Source of the DNA: an uncultured Woeseiaceae bacterium
Lineage (GTDB): Bacteria > Pseudomonadota > Gammaproteobacteria > Steroidobacterales > Woeseiaceae
Reading direction: 5' to 3'
Assembly (NCBI GenBank): GCA_947258565.1
Contig: CAMYJB010000022.1
Coordinates: 1-38,089 of the forward strand
DNA: 38,089 nt
Positions 1 through 8,294 of the stretch are shown in pieces. Numbering within the stretch: the stretch's first letter is position 1; each line of letters starts with the position of its first letter. The position numbers were made by a program, and so were the translations under genes. Below the pieces are notes generated by a model. The model was not told the origin of the DNA and searched no databases. It saw only the letters and a program-made list of their open reading frames with translations.

Positions 1-97
1 GTCGGGTAGCCCACAGCGAGATTAAAGACGGAATAAGCATGTAGAGCTCGTAGCGTAGGGCTTGCGGACGTGGGTTCGATTCCCACCACCTCCACCA
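1..97 (+). ncRNA. ssrA: tmRNA (ssrA), 3' part only; 5' end lies outside the window
   Basis: Transfer-messenger RNA, which rescues stalled ribosomes and tags their incomplete products. The visible part is the 3' end: an AAGCATGTAG segment typical of the gammaproteobacterial tmRNA 3' region, then the T-arm (GTGGG, loop TTCGATT, CCCAC) and acceptor strand ending in CCA at 95-97. The upstream part with the tag reading frame is missing because the window begins inside the gene. An intrinsic terminator follows within 10 bases. The similarity to the E. coli tmRNA 3' end was recognised by eye. Confidence 0.93.
79..97 (+). repeat. 19-bp direct repeat, copy 1 (inside ssrA 3' end)
   Basis: The last 19 bases of tmRNA (ATTCCCACCACCTCCACCA) recur exactly at 248-266. 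The ssrA 3' end is a well-known integration target for tyrosine-recombinase elements, so the repeat pair has the form of attachment-site arms. Confidence 0.8.
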
Positions 98-105
98 TTG
101 ATATG

Positions 106-136
106 CAAAGCCGCCTTGCTGGCGGCTTTGTGTTTT
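106..136 (+). terminator. Rho-independent terminator of ssrA
   Basis: A perfect 10-bp stem (CAAAGCCGCC at 106-115 with GGCGGCTTTG at 121-130) around a 5-base loop, followed by TGTTTT. It sits 9 bases after the tmRNA CCA end, as expected for ssrA. Confidence 0.85.
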
Positions 137-154
137 CTGAAACAGTGTCGCATC

Positions 155-244
155 GAACCCACGTAGTGGGTTCACAAATCGGCAGGATTGCCGATTTGGA
201 CGCTCGGAGTGCGCCCGCAGGGCGAGGGCCATGGATGGCCCGAG
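155..244. repeat. Cluster of four hairpins between two ssrA 3'-end copies
   Basis: Four inverted repeats lie in tandem: 155-173 (GAACCCAC/GTGGGTTC, 3-base loop), 175-198 (10-bp stem CAAATCGGCA/TGCCGATTTG, 4-base loop), 212-224 (CGCCC/GGGCG) and 226-241 (GGGCCAT/ATGGCCC). CTCGG at 203-207 can also pair with CCGAG at 240-244, enclosing the last two hairpins as a branched structure. The first stem repeats the tmRNA T-arm word GTGGGTTC. It may be a palindromic repeat unit or a structured RNA. No protein gene is apparent here. Confidence 0.65.
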
Positions 245-247
245 TCC

Positions 248-266
248 ATTCCCACCACCTCCACCA
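248..266 (+). repeat. 19-bp direct repeat, copy 2 (duplicated ssrA 3' end)
   Basis: Exact second copy of the tmRNA 3' terminal 19 bases, including CCA, 169 bases downstream of the first. It is too short to be a functional RNA. The likeliest reading is a leftover attachment arm or a repeat element that carries a tRNA-like end. Confidence 0.8.
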
Positions 267-273
267 ACACCGG

Positions 274-300
274 AAAAACCGCCGCCAGGGGGTTTTTCTT
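274..300. terminator. Terminator-like hairpin after the repeat, probably bidirectional
   Basis: AAAAACC (274-280) pairs with GGTTTTT (291-297) and is followed by CTT. The A-run at the left base of the stem gives a T-run on the opposite strand, so the same hairpin can end the DUF442 gene transcribed leftward from 844 to 305. Confidence 0.6.
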
Positions 301-304
301 GCTG

Positions 305-844
305 CTACTGCGCGCCCTCGGCGAGCCGCTTCTTGACGACATCCTCGAGCCTGGTAAGCCCGCCTTCGCGACCCAGCGCGAGGGCTTGCTCGTCATCGGC
401 ACCGTTGAGGCTGGCCCGCAGAGCAATCAGCGCCCCGACCCGGTTGCCACTCGCGCAGTGCACGAGTACCGGTCCCGGGTACTGCTGCAGGAGTTCGTCG
501 AGCTTGCGGGCGCTGTCGAATGAGACGTCGTCCTCGCTGTCAATCGGAAACGCCACGTAATGCATGCCGAGTTCCTCCACGAACGCAGCCTCCTCGAAAC
601 CGCGATTCTCGTCCTCAGCCCGAATATCGATCACCGTGGCGTAGCCGGCATCCGTAAACACCTCGAGCGCCGCCTTGTCCGGCTGGCCGGCCGCGGTGAT
701 GCCATCGACCGGGGCAACGGTGCCGAGCCGGACGACCTGCTCGAGGTCGACCTTGAGGCTCGTAACCGGTGCCAGATCGGCTTCCTGGGCGCCGGCCCCG
801 AATGCCAGGGCCAGCATGACTACTGCACTAATCCGTCTAAGCAC
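305..844 (-). CDS. DUF442 (beta-lactamase-hydrolase-like) phosphatase-fold secreted protein
   Basis: A 179-residue protein starting at a GTG with a GGGAGA ribosome site just upstream. Residues 1-19 form a signal peptide ending in GAGA, so the product is probably periplasmic. The core contains DGITAAGQP, typical of the family, and the phosphatase-like loop VHCASGNR with Cys130 and Arg135. This CX4R spacing matches DUF442 rather than classical tyrosine phosphatases (CX5R). Family members occur alone or fused to sulfur-handling enzymes. The substrate is unknown. The gene begins 30 bases after the lipoprotein gene at 875-2611 on the same strand, so the two are probably co-transcribed. Confidence 0.8.
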   Translation of the reverse strand: MLRRISAVVMLALAFGAGAQEADLAPVTSLKVDLEQVVRLGTVAPVDGITAAGQPDKAALEVFTDAGYATVIDIRAEDENRGFEEAAFVEELGMHYVAFPIDSEDDVSFDSARKLDELLQQYPGPVLVHCASGNRVGALIALRASLNGADDEQALALGREGGLTRLEDVVKKRLAEGAQ

Positions 845-874
845 GGTATCTCCCGTGTCTCTGCCCGCCTGCGC

Positions 875-2611
875 TCAATCCGCGAGGCTCATGTCCGTGT
901 CTATCTCGATGCCGCGCTCCGTAAATGCCACATCGATCTGCAGGCGCTCGTAAAACTCGGCTCCCACGGTTATGACATCCGAGACAGCCTTGCGCATCTC
1001 CTCCGACATTTCATCGTCGTCGTCCTCACGCATCGCCTCAGCCAGCAACGTGTAGTATCGCGCACCGTCGAGGCCCATGCTCATGAATGGCGGAGGCGTC
1101 GCGCCCTCTGCCTGCAGCAGCGCCGGCAGGACCGTCTCAGCGTCTTCGCTCACCGAGACCGCGATCGCCGAGTCGGTCAGCGCGATCCAGGCGCTCTCGA
1201 CCCCGGATTCTGCCTGGGGAAGATCGAATCGGTGGGCCTTGCCGTCCGGCTCGATGGTCATTTCGGCGAGCTGCGGAATCATCACCTGGCCCATAGCCAG
1301 TAATCCCTGCGCATTGTCGATCGCGAGCAGGAAACTGGCGTCTATGGATTCCGGGGGCTGTTTCCGGCCCAGGTCGAAGCCCTGCATGTCTTCGACCACG
1401 GCCAGGAAGCCGTGGAAATCGTAGAGGACGGGTGGCACCGGCTGTGCAAGCGCCCTGTCACTCGCCGCATAGAGCCCGTTCTGGAATTCAGCCAGGTGCT
1501 CGCACTCCCACGGATTTTCCCTGAGCGCGGCGACGTGCGTATCGAAAAACGAGCGTATGGCTTCGGCATTAATGCTCATGCCGAGGGAAAACAGGCCGTC
1601 GTAGCTGCGGCCCAGCCCGGGAACAGCTGCGACGAAACCGGCAAATTCGGCGGCGATGTCGTCGCGCAGCTCGATAACCGTGGTCGAACGGATTGTCTCG
1701 GCTGACACCTCCTCGTAGCCCGCAACCACTCGCGGAGCTATCTGCGCGAGCGACCGCAGTTCGGCCTTGCAGACGTCGTCAAGCGTGCCTGCGTCGTAAC
1801 CCATGACATCGAGCAACAACGCGTCGAGACCTTCGGGCTCGTCGATGAACGTGTCCGCCAGGCGGATCGTATCGACGAGACCCACGTACTCGTGACGGTA
1901 CCCGTACTCATTCGCTATCTCCCGCAACTCGCCGCTGTCCGCAATGCTTTGTACCGGCAGAGTAAGGCCCAGCAGCTTTGCCAGCGCCGCATCGTCAAGG
2001 CTCATGGGCGCAACGGTCAGGACCAACGCATCACCGATGGTGGCAATGACCACGCGAATCCCCTCGTCTTCGACATAGCGATAGGGAGTACCGTCGACTT
2101 CCGCGACCGCAAGCTGTTCGCCGGCCTTCGCCTCGATTCGGCTGATTGCGTCATCGAACAGACTCGCATCACTCAGCGTTACGCGGAGCACGGGCAACAG
2201 GCCGTTGCCGTAGAGTATTGCCGTCGAATCCCGGGTCACCCCGGCCTCTCTCAGGCCCTCCAGCGACATCAGCGACCGGAGTTCGTCCACCACTGCACCA
2301 GTCTGCTGCGCCGCTTCGGAATCCTCTCCGTCCCCGGCCTGCGTTTCACTGACGGCGATCCGCAGTAACTCGGAATAGGCCGCCAGCAACCGGTCCACTC
2401 TTGGCTCAACCCAGTCCATGAACTCATCGGAGGGCGGCGCAACCGTACCGAATACGTAGGGCGTATCCGCGGGGACGTAGCGCAGCAAACCGCTCGTGTC
2501 GGTGAGGGGCGAAACGCTTTCGGGTTCCTCGGTGGATTTGCCGCAGGCAGCCACGCCGAGCGCGCAGACAAGAAGCCAGATGAACGGCCGGGCATCAACG
2601 ATCTTCAACAT
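875..2611 (-). CDS. Large hypothetical lipoprotein
   Basis: A 578-residue protein that I cannot assign to a named family. The N-terminus has a hydrophobic segment (WLLVCALGVAAC) ending in a lipobox with the Cys followed by GKSTEE, so it is probably an exported lipoprotein. The sequence then reads LLRYVPADTPYVFG, reminiscent of DUF3352-like envelope proteins, but that comparison is weak. The rest is acidic, with no catalytic motif that I recognise. It begins at ATG 2611 behind GGAAGA and lies upstream of the DUF442 gene in an apparent two-gene operon. It is divergent from the acetyltransferase gene at 2762. Confidence 0.8.
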   Translation of the reverse strand: MLKIVDARPFIWLLVCALGVAACGKSTEEPESVSPLTDTSGLLRYVPADTPYVFGTVAPPSDEFMDWVEPRVDRLLAAYSELLRIAVSETQAGDGEDSEAAQQTGAVVDELRSLMSLEGLREAGVTRDSTAILYGNGLLPVLRVTLSDASLFDDAISRIEAKAGEQLAVAEVDGTPYRYVEDEGIRVVIATIGDALVLTVAPMSLDDAALAKLLGLTLPVQSIADSGELREIANEYGYRHEYVGLVDTIRLADTFIDEPEGLDALLLDVMGYDAGTLDDVCKAELRSLAQIAPRVVAGYEEVSAETIRSTTVIELRDDIAAEFAGFVAAVPGLGRSYDGLFSLGMSINAEAIRSFFDTHVAALRENPWECEHLAEFQNGLYAASDRALAQPVPPVLYDFHGFLAVVEDMQGFDLGRKQPPESIDASFLLAIDNAQGLLAMGQVMIPQLAEMTIEPDGKAHRFDLPQAESGVESAWIALTDSAIAVSVSEDAETVLPALLQAEGATPPPFMSMGLDGARYYTLLAEAMREDDDDEMSEEMRKAVSDVITVGAEFYERLQIDVAFTERGIEIDTDMSLAD

Positions 2612-2761
2612 AGGAATCTTCCTGATTTAGCCAGAATTCCGCCGGACAACACTCGCCCGGCACGGTGTACACGGCACCGGGGGAGAAAAGTAGCGAGGTT
2701 TGGCGGTCTCATTAATGTCGACTGGATCGAATGCCGCCTGTGACGCAGTATACGCAAATCC

Positions 2762-3277
2762 ATGACGAAAGCCGAGCCGCAAGCAGTCATCAGCCTTCGC
2801 GATGTCGAGGCAGCCGACCTCGAGGACGTGTTGCGACTCAATGAAGTCTCGGTGCCCGCGGTCAACAGCGTGGACCTGGAGCAAATGCGCTGGTTCGCTG
2901 CCCATGCAGCGTATTTCAGGGTGGCTTTGGGCGATGGGGATTTCGCGGGCTTCCTGATCGGCATGCGCCCGGGGACCCGCTACGCAAGCCCCAATTACCG
3001 GTGGTTTTGCGCGGCCTATTCGGATTTCGGCTACATCGATCGGGTCGCGATCGCCGGGAACGCCCGGCGACTCGGGCTTGCAACGCGCCTGTACAGTGAC
3101 TTCGAGGCGAGCCTGCCGGCGAGTGCCAGCGTGCTGACCTGCGAGGTGAATCTCGTTCCCGCCAACGAATCGTCCATGCGTTTTCACGAAGGCTACGGAT
3201 TTCGCACCGTCGGGACGCAGACGCTGGAGAACGGCCGCAAAAAGGTGGCATTGATGGCAAAGAGCAGAGAATCATGA
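2762..3277 (+). CDS. GNAT-family N-acetyltransferase
   Basis: A 171-residue protein with the GNAT fold pattern. It has an N-terminal ISLRDVEAADLEDVLRLNE strand-helix and a central acceptor region. A motif A-like stretch (IDRVAIAGNARRLGLATRLY) follows, where the RxxGxA-type loop would bind acetyl-CoA pyrophosphate. A C-terminal block (NESSMRFHEGYGFRTVG) is typical of motif B. The acceptor substrate cannot be told from sequence. Its stop overlaps the start of the next gene (ATGA at 3274-3277), so translation of the two is coupled. Confidence 0.85.
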   Translation: MTKAEPQAVISLRDVEAADLEDVLRLNEVSVPAVNSVDLEQMRWFAAHAAYFRVALGDGDFAGFLIGMRPGTRYASPNYRWFCAAYSDFGYIDRVAIAGNARRLGLATRLYSDFEASLPASASVLTCEVNLVPANESSMRFHEGYGFRTVGTQTLENGRKKVALMAKSRES

Positions 3278-4506
3278 ACGGCAATTCGCGGGAATTCGAC
3301 ATCGTCGTCGTCGGCGCGACCGGATTCACCGGCGCGCTGGTCGCCGAGTACCTCTACGACCGTTACGGCGTGGGCAAAGAACTGCGCTGGGCAGCGGCCG
3401 CGCGCAATGATCAGAAACTCGCGGTCCTGCGGGAGTCGCTGGGTCCCGCAGCGACGTCGCTGCCGGTGATCGTTGCCGACACGCTGGACGCGGAAGCGAT
3501 GCGTGAACTCGCGATGCGCACCCGCGTGATACTGACCACGGTCGGACCCTATGCGCGCTACGGCAGCGAGCTGGTGGCCGCCTGCGCCGAGAGCGGCACG
3601 CATTACTGCGACCTTGCGGGCGAAGTGCAATGGATCCGGCGCATGATCGACGCACACGACGCGACCGCCCGGCAAAGCGGAGCCCGTATCGTGCATTGCT
3701 GCGGCTTCGATTCGGTCCCGATGGACATCGGTGCCTGGTTCCTGCAACAGGAATCGCAGCAACGCTATGGCGCCTACTGCGACTCGATCGTCCTGCTCGT
3801 CAAAGCCATGAAGGGCGGTGCGAGTGGCGGCACGATGGCCAGCATGATGAACGTCATGCGCGAAGCGCGCGCGGACAAGGATGTTGCCCGTGTCCTGGCT
3901 CGGCCTTACAGCCTGAATCCGGAAGGCGAACTGCGCGGACCGGACCGCGGCGACCAGCGCGGCGTCCAGTTTGACGCCGATGCAGGGAGCTGGACTGCAC
4001 CGTTTATTATGGCCACGGTGAACACGCGGGTCGTCCGGCGCAGCCACGCCCTCCTCGGCTATCCCTGGGGCGAGTCGTTCCGCTACCACGAAGCCATACG
4101 AACGGGGCCCGGCGTCGGCGGCTGGTCCCGCTCGGCCATGATCACGGCTGGCCTGACGGGCCTTGTCGGGGCGGCTTCTTTCGGCTGGAGTCGCGGGCTG
4201 CTCGAGCGTTTCGTGCTCCCCAAACCCGGCACAGGCCCGGACGCGGCGGCGCGCGAAAAAGGATTCTTCAATCTGGAGCAAATCGGGCGGCTGGCCGACG
4301 GACACCAGATCCGCAGCAGGATCACCGGCGATCGCGATCCGGGGTACGGCTCGACGAGCAAGATGCTGGCAGAGAGCGCCGTGTGCCTGGCAATGGACGA
4401 TCTCGAATCCGGGGGCGGCGTGCTCACGCCGGTGGCGGCCATGGCTGCCCCACTGTTGCAGCGATTGCGCACGAATGCGGGACTCAGCTTCGAGATCCGG
4501 GACTAG
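3274..4506 (+). CDS. Saccharopine dehydrogenase-like NAD(P)-binding reductase (trans-acting enoyl reductase type)
   Basis: A 410-residue protein opening with a Rossmann motif, DIVVVGATGFTGALVAEYL (GxTGFTG), as in the saccharopine dehydrogenase-like family that includes mycobacterial trans-acting enoyl reductases. Further family marks are the GPYARYG segment, HYCDLAGE, and IVHCCGFDSVPMDIG in the first half. Members are short-chain oxidoreductases of lipid or amino-acid metabolism, and the substrate here is open. Translation is coupled to the upstream acetyltransferase. The 3' end overlaps the convergent DUF1684 gene by 4 bases. Confidence 0.85.
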   Translation: MNGNSREFDIVVVGATGFTGALVAEYLYDRYGVGKELRWAAAARNDQKLAVLRESLGPAATSLPVIVADTLDAEAMRELAMRTRVILTTVGPYARYGSELVAACAESGTHYCDLAGEVQWIRRMIDAHDATARQSGARIVHCCGFDSVPMDIGAWFLQQESQQRYGAYCDSIVLLVKAMKGGASGGTMASMMNVMREARADKDVARVLARPYSLNPEGELRGPDRGDQRGVQFDADAGSWTAPFIMATVNTRVVRRSHALLGYPWGESFRYHEAIRTGPGVGGWSRSAMITAGLTGLVGAASFGWSRGLLERFVLPKPGTGPDAAAREKGFFNLEQIGRLADGHQIRSRITGDRDPGYGSTSKMLAESAVCLAMDDLESGGGVLTPVAAMAAPLLQRLRTNAGLSFEIRD

Positions 4507-5432
4507 TGGCCGATGACCGTCCCCACGTAGGCATCGCGATCGAAGAGTTCGCCGGCCGGAATCCGTAGCGGCAGGCGGTTGCGCGGCGACGCCACCGGGC
4601 AGGTTGAAAAGTCGTTGAACGCACAGGGCGGGCTGTAAGCGCGGTTGAAGTCGAGAACGAGATGCCCGTCGTCGCCCGGCATCGCTGCATACAGGAAGCG
4701 GCCTGCCGGGTAGGTTTCCCTGCCGTTGGTACGATCGCCGAATACGAAAAACAGCCGTTCCCCGGACGCGTAGGCCTCGAGCCTGTGGATCTGGCCGTCC
4801 TTTTCGAACACGGCCACGCCGGGCGATTCCGGGTTCCAGCCGAGGCCCTCGATCACCGTCCTCGCGGCGACCCGCTTCGGCCGCTCGTAACGCTCCAGTG
4901 TCGCATCGATCCGCCAGGACGGATCGATAGGGAAATACGGCAGCTCAGGAAACGACGCCAGCGCCGGATGCTCGAAATCCCGGAGCCGCACCGCGTATCG
5001 ACCGTCACGTTTTACGACCGTCCACGCCAGCGACCCGTGCGTGATCATGACGGGTTTCTCGGTCGTATCGTCGTCGATCAGTGTCATGGCCACCGGTTCG
5101 CCTTCCGAATGCACGGCCACGCCCTCTCGCGGCACCATCACTACCCCGTCGTCCGTCAGGCGAAACTCGCCGATGTGGGGATCCGCGGCAGCCGGGAACA
5201 CGAGATCATTGCCGGGTGACGAACCGAAGGTCGACGTTTCCTTGTCGAGCCAGAAAAGCCCGGCCAGGTTGAGGAAGCCGGTCGGTGCCATGAGCGAAGC
5301 ACGGCGGCTCTCCCGCCATGCGAGAACGTCCGCTTCGTGCAGTGCGGTATCGAAATCGTCGGCAGCCGACGAGCACGCCGCATTCAGCACCAGTATGAGC
5401 AGCACCGCGGAAAGACGCCGGAGAGTATTCAT
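4503..5432 (-). CDS. DUF1684 family lipoprotein
   Basis: About 309 residues when started at ATG 5432. This start is preferred over upstream in-frame codons because it puts a signal sequence (MNTLRRLSAVLLILVLNAAC) and lipobox at the N-terminus. The DUF1684 pattern is clear: a W-R-xxR segment near residue 40, LNLAGLFWLD, and a C-terminal block with paired cysteines (PPCAFNDFSTCPVASPRNRL) followed by PLRIPAGE. The function of the family is not established. The gene is convergent with the reductase gene and divergent from srkA. Confidence 0.85.
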   Translation of the reverse strand: MNTLRRLSAVLLILVLNAACSSAADDFDTALHEADVLAWRESRRASLMAPTGFLNLAGLFWLDKETSTFGSSPGNDLVFPAAADPHIGEFRLTDDGVVMVPREGVAVHSEGEPVAMTLIDDDTTEKPVMITHGSLAWTVVKRDGRYAVRLRDFEHPALASFPELPYFPIDPSWRIDATLERYERPKRVAARTVIEGLGWNPESPGVAVFEKDGQIHRLEAYASGERLFFVFGDRTNGRETYPAGRFLYAAMPGDDGHLVLDFNRAYSPPCAFNDFSTCPVASPRNRLPLRIPAGELFDRDAYVGTVIGH

Positions 5433-5527
5433 TCCATCGCGTTCCTTGTCTCGCACAACAGTAAAGCGCAAGTCGTTCCTCACACGTAGTCCATCGAGGG
5501 AATGCGGCGTAGCGTATCATCCGGCAA

Positions 5528-6526
5528 ATGAACCGCAACACCGCTTCGCTCACCTATGCCGAATTGCAACCGCAGGACTTCCTCGATGCCCTCGAGGACC
5601 TCGGCTTTCGCTGTAACGGACGCCTGCTCGCGCTCAACAGCTACGAGAACCGCGTCTACCAGGTGGGCATCGATGACGACGACGCCATCGTTGCGAAATT
5701 CTATCGACCAAATCGCTGGTCCGACGCGGCGATACTCGAGGAACATGCGTTCGCGGCCGAGCTGGAACAACAGGAGATCCCGGTCATTGCTCCCCTCGTG
5801 GTCGGCGGCACTACGCTGCACAAGGTAGGAGATTTTCGCGTAGCCGTGTATCCGTGCCGTGGCGGGCGGGCACCCGACCTGGACAATTTCGAGCTGCTCG
5901 AGCAACTGGGCCGCTTTGTCGCCCGCATACATCTCGTCGGTGCGACCGCAACGTTCAGGCACCGTCCCGGAATCGACATCGACAGCTACGCCATCGAGTC
6001 CATGGACTACCTGCTCGAGCACGACTTCATACCTGTCGAACTGGTACCTGCCTACGAGAGTGTGGCGCAAAACGTGATCGACGGCGTCGGGGCGTCATTC
6101 GACCGGGCAGGTGACATACCCCAGATCCGGATTCACGGTGACTTTCACCCAGGCAATGTGCTGGTTGCGCGCGAGCAGCTGCACATCGTCGACTTCGACG
6201 ATACCCGCAGCGGTCCGGCCGTGCAGGACCTCTGGATGTTTCTGTCCGGTGATCGCGCGGAGCAGGCACCGCAGCTGAGTGCGCTCCTCGAAGGTTACAC
6301 GCGATTTCGCGATTTCGATGCCCGCGAGCTGCACCTCGTCGAGGCGCTGCGCAGCCTTCGCATCATGCACTACGCCGCCTGGCTCGCGCGGCGCTGGGAA
6401 GACCCCGCCTTCAAACAGGCTTTTCCGTGGTTCGATTCGCACCGCTACTGGGAAGACCACGTTCTGGCGCTGCGCGAACAACTGTCACTGATGCAGGAGC
6501 ACCCGCTCGAATGGCGCCCGCAATGA
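5528..6526 (+). CDS. srkA: Stress response serine/threonine kinase SrkA (YihE)
   Basis: A 332-residue protein close to the usual length of SrkA (about 328 in E. coli). This aminoglycoside-phosphotransferase-fold protein kinase is linked to the Cpx envelope stress response and to cell survival. Visible motifs are LNSYENRVYQVG near residue 38 (family signature), AKFYRPNRW with the ATP-binding Lys, the catalytic loop IHGDFHPGNVLV, and the metal-binding IVDFDD. The ATG at 5528 is the first in frame. In enteric bacteria the gene precedes dsbA, but no dsbA is seen here. Confidence 0.92.
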   Translation: MNRNTASLTYAELQPQDFLDALEDLGFRCNGRLLALNSYENRVYQVGIDDDDAIVAKFYRPNRWSDAAILEEHAFAAELEQQEIPVIAPLVVGGTTLHKVGDFRVAVYPCRGGRAPDLDNFELLEQLGRFVARIHLVGATATFRHRPGIDIDSYAIESMDYLLEHDFIPVELVPAYESVAQNVIDGVGASFDRAGDIPQIRIHGDFHPGNVLVAREQLHIVDFDDTRSGPAVQDLWMFLSGDRAEQAPQLSALLEGYTRFRDFDARELHLVEALRSLRIMHYAAWLARRWEDPAFKQAFPWFDSHRYWEDHVLALREQLSLMQEHPLEWRPQ

Positions 6527-6530
6527 TCGA

Positions 6531-7283
6531 TCAGCGCGACGGCAGCGCGCGCCGCCGAGGTGCAATGTCGAAACGGTCTATCCAGCGGGAAAAAGTCTGC
6601 CGGCTCAATTCCTGTAACGCGCCGATCCGTTCATCCGTCTGCTGACGGATTATCACCGGGTCCACCCGGCCCGCCTCGGCGGCGAGCATCGGCTGGTTCG
6701 CCGGCACGGTCAGCCACCGTTCGACGAGTGACGCGTTTACTTCGAGATGAAACTGCAGGCCGTAGGCTTGTTCTCCGTAGCGGAACGCCTGCACCTCGCT
6801 CGCGGGCGACGTAGCGAGGTTCTCTGCGCCCGCGGGCAGCGTGATACCGTCTTCATGCCACTGAAAGACCAGTTGCCTGCTCGTGAAGCCCGAAATTACC
6901 GGGTCTACGCGTCCCGCCTTGGTCAACTCCACCTCGCACCAGCCGATTTCCCGTTCGTCGTTTCTCGCTACACGTCCGCCGAGCGCCTTTGCGAGAAGCT
7001 GCGCGCCGAGACAAATTCCCAGTACCGACATGCCGGCGTCCACCGCTTCATGGATGATATCCACTTCGGTTCCGAGATTGGGATAGGCATCAATCTGGTG
7101 GGCGTTCATCGGCCCACCGAGCACGATGAGCGCCTCGTATTTGTCCAGCGCCGGGCGCTGGTGAGGGTCCCGGCCGAAGTTGACATAACGAATACGAAAC
7201 CCTGCCTCCTTCAGCAACGGGTCGAGGGTGCCGAGCGGCTCGTAGGGAACATGCTGAAAAACAAGAATTTTGGGTCTCGCCAT
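6531..7283 (-). CDS. Class I glutamine amidotransferase-like protein
   Basis: 250 residues from ATG 7283. The upstream in-frame extension has no family similarity, so this start was chosen. The triad is visible: nucleophile Cys91 in LGICLGAQLLA, then His179 and Glu181 in LQFHLEV. The N-terminal ILVFQHVPYEPLGTL and GGPMNAHQ segments are typical of stand-alone GMP-synthase-like amidotransferases, which may hydrolyse gamma-glutamyl compounds. The stop is 4 bases past the convergent srkA stop. Confidence 0.87.
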   Translation of the reverse strand: MARPKILVFQHVPYEPLGTLDPLLKEAGFRIRYVNFGRDPHQRPALDKYEALIVLGGPMNAHQIDAYPNLGTEVDIIHEAVDAGMSVLGICLGAQLLAKALGGRVARNDEREIGWCEVELTKAGRVDPVISGFTSRQLVFQWHEDGITLPAGAENLATSPASEVQAFRYGEQAYGLQFHLEVNASLVERWLTVPANQPMLAAEAGRVDPVIIRQQTDERIGALQELSRQTFSRWIDRFDIAPRRRALPSR

Positions 7284-7364
7284 GTCTCGGCACACCGGTT
7301 TTGCGACGGGTTTGGGCAGTTCCGTTATACCTGCGAACGCCACCTTCGTGAAGGCTGATCCTTA

Positions 7365-7393
7365 TTGCACGCGCCCCGGCATCGCACTACAGT
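7365..7393 (+). promoter_or_regulatory. Candidate sigma-70 promoter for the lipoprotein pair
   Basis: TTGCAC (7365-7370) and TACAGT (7388-7393) are separated by 17 bases, about 100 bases before the TTG start at 7494. Both boxes match the consensus only in part (3/6 and 4/6), so this is tentative. Confidence 0.3.
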
Positions 7394-7493
7394 AGACTCA
7401 GTCTGAAACTGGCGCCAATCCAAGGAACTCTGGGCCGCGTAACGACTCTGATAGAGTGAGCGTGCGCCTGAACTGCAGCGGGATATCTTAGAA

Positions 7494-8294
7494 TTGAGAG
7501 CGAAATTGCGTAGCCTGGTCGGCGGAGCACTGGTAGCGGTGTTCATGGCCGGCTGCGGCGCGAACGTCACGCTCGACCCGGTCACGATTCCCGCTCCTTT
7601 GATCAACCCGATGCCGTTGTCGGTCGCAATCCGTATTCCCGCCGAGTTCGAACACTACGTTCACGAAGACGAGGTGCTCGGCCGTGAAAAATGGCGCATC
7701 GATCTCGGGCGTTCGAATGCTGCACTGTTCACCCAGCTTTTCGAGTTCATGTTCGACGATGTGACCGTTCTCGGCCCCGACGACGATGCCAGCGCCTTGT
7801 CCATCGACGCCCTTATCGAGCCGAGCATCGACGCCTTCGAGTTTTCCGTTCCCAGCCAGAGCAAGACGGAGGCCTACGCCGTCTGGATACGTTACCGGCT
7901 CAAGATCTACGACAGTGGCGGTACCGTCTATGCCAACTGGCCGCTCAGCGCATACGGCAAGAGCGAGCGGTTCGGACTCACCGGCGACGAGCCGCTGAAA
8001 AGGGCAGCGATACTCGCCATGCGTGATGCCGCCGCGCTGATGATCATGAATCTCGACAAGTCGACAGCCATTTCGGCATTGAAAGACCGTCCCGCCGTGA
8101 CCGTTGCTTCCAGCCAGTCCGCTGGCGCGGCAGCGCAGGAGGAGCCACCCCGGGAGAAAAGGCCGCAGCTGCCGAAACGTCGTGAAGTGGCCCTGCCGCC
8201 TCCCGGGCCTGTGGCAGGGCCCGCGGTACTGTCGATGGACGGGAATGAAGACGAGTCAGGGGAGAACATCCCGGAGGGAAGCAGCAATGACTAA
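7494..8294 (+). CDS. Hypothetical lipoprotein with proline-rich C-terminus
   Basis: A 266-residue protein beginning at a TTG. The N-terminus (SLVGGALVAVFMAGCG) is a lipoprotein signal with lipobox MAGC. The middle (about residues 30-190) is a globular domain with VTIPAPLINPMPLSVAIRIP. The last 70 residues are rich in Pro, Ala, Glu and Arg and probably disordered. No family was recognised with confidence. The next lipoprotein gene starts inside its last codons (8-base overlap), so the two are coupled and their products may act together at the outer membrane. Confidence 0.75.
   Translation: MRAKLRSLVGGALVAVFMAGCGANVTLDPVTIPAPLINPMPLSVAIRIPAEFEHYVHEDEVLGREKWRIDLGRSNAALFTQLFEFMFDDVTVLGPDDDASALSIDALIEPSIDAFEFSVPSQSKTEAYAVWIRYRLKIYDSGGTVYANWPLSAYGKSERFGLTGDEPLKRAAILAMRDAAALMIMNLDKSTAISALKDRPAVTVASSQSAGAAAQEEPPREKRPQLPKRREVALPPPGPVAGPAVLSMDGNEDESGENIPEGSSND

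Noticed and set aside
3193..4305. A 370-residue minus-strand frame opposite the reductase gene
   Set aside because: The Rossmann-fold gene on the plus strand is clear and translationally coupled to the acetyltransferase. The opposite frame is a compositional shadow.
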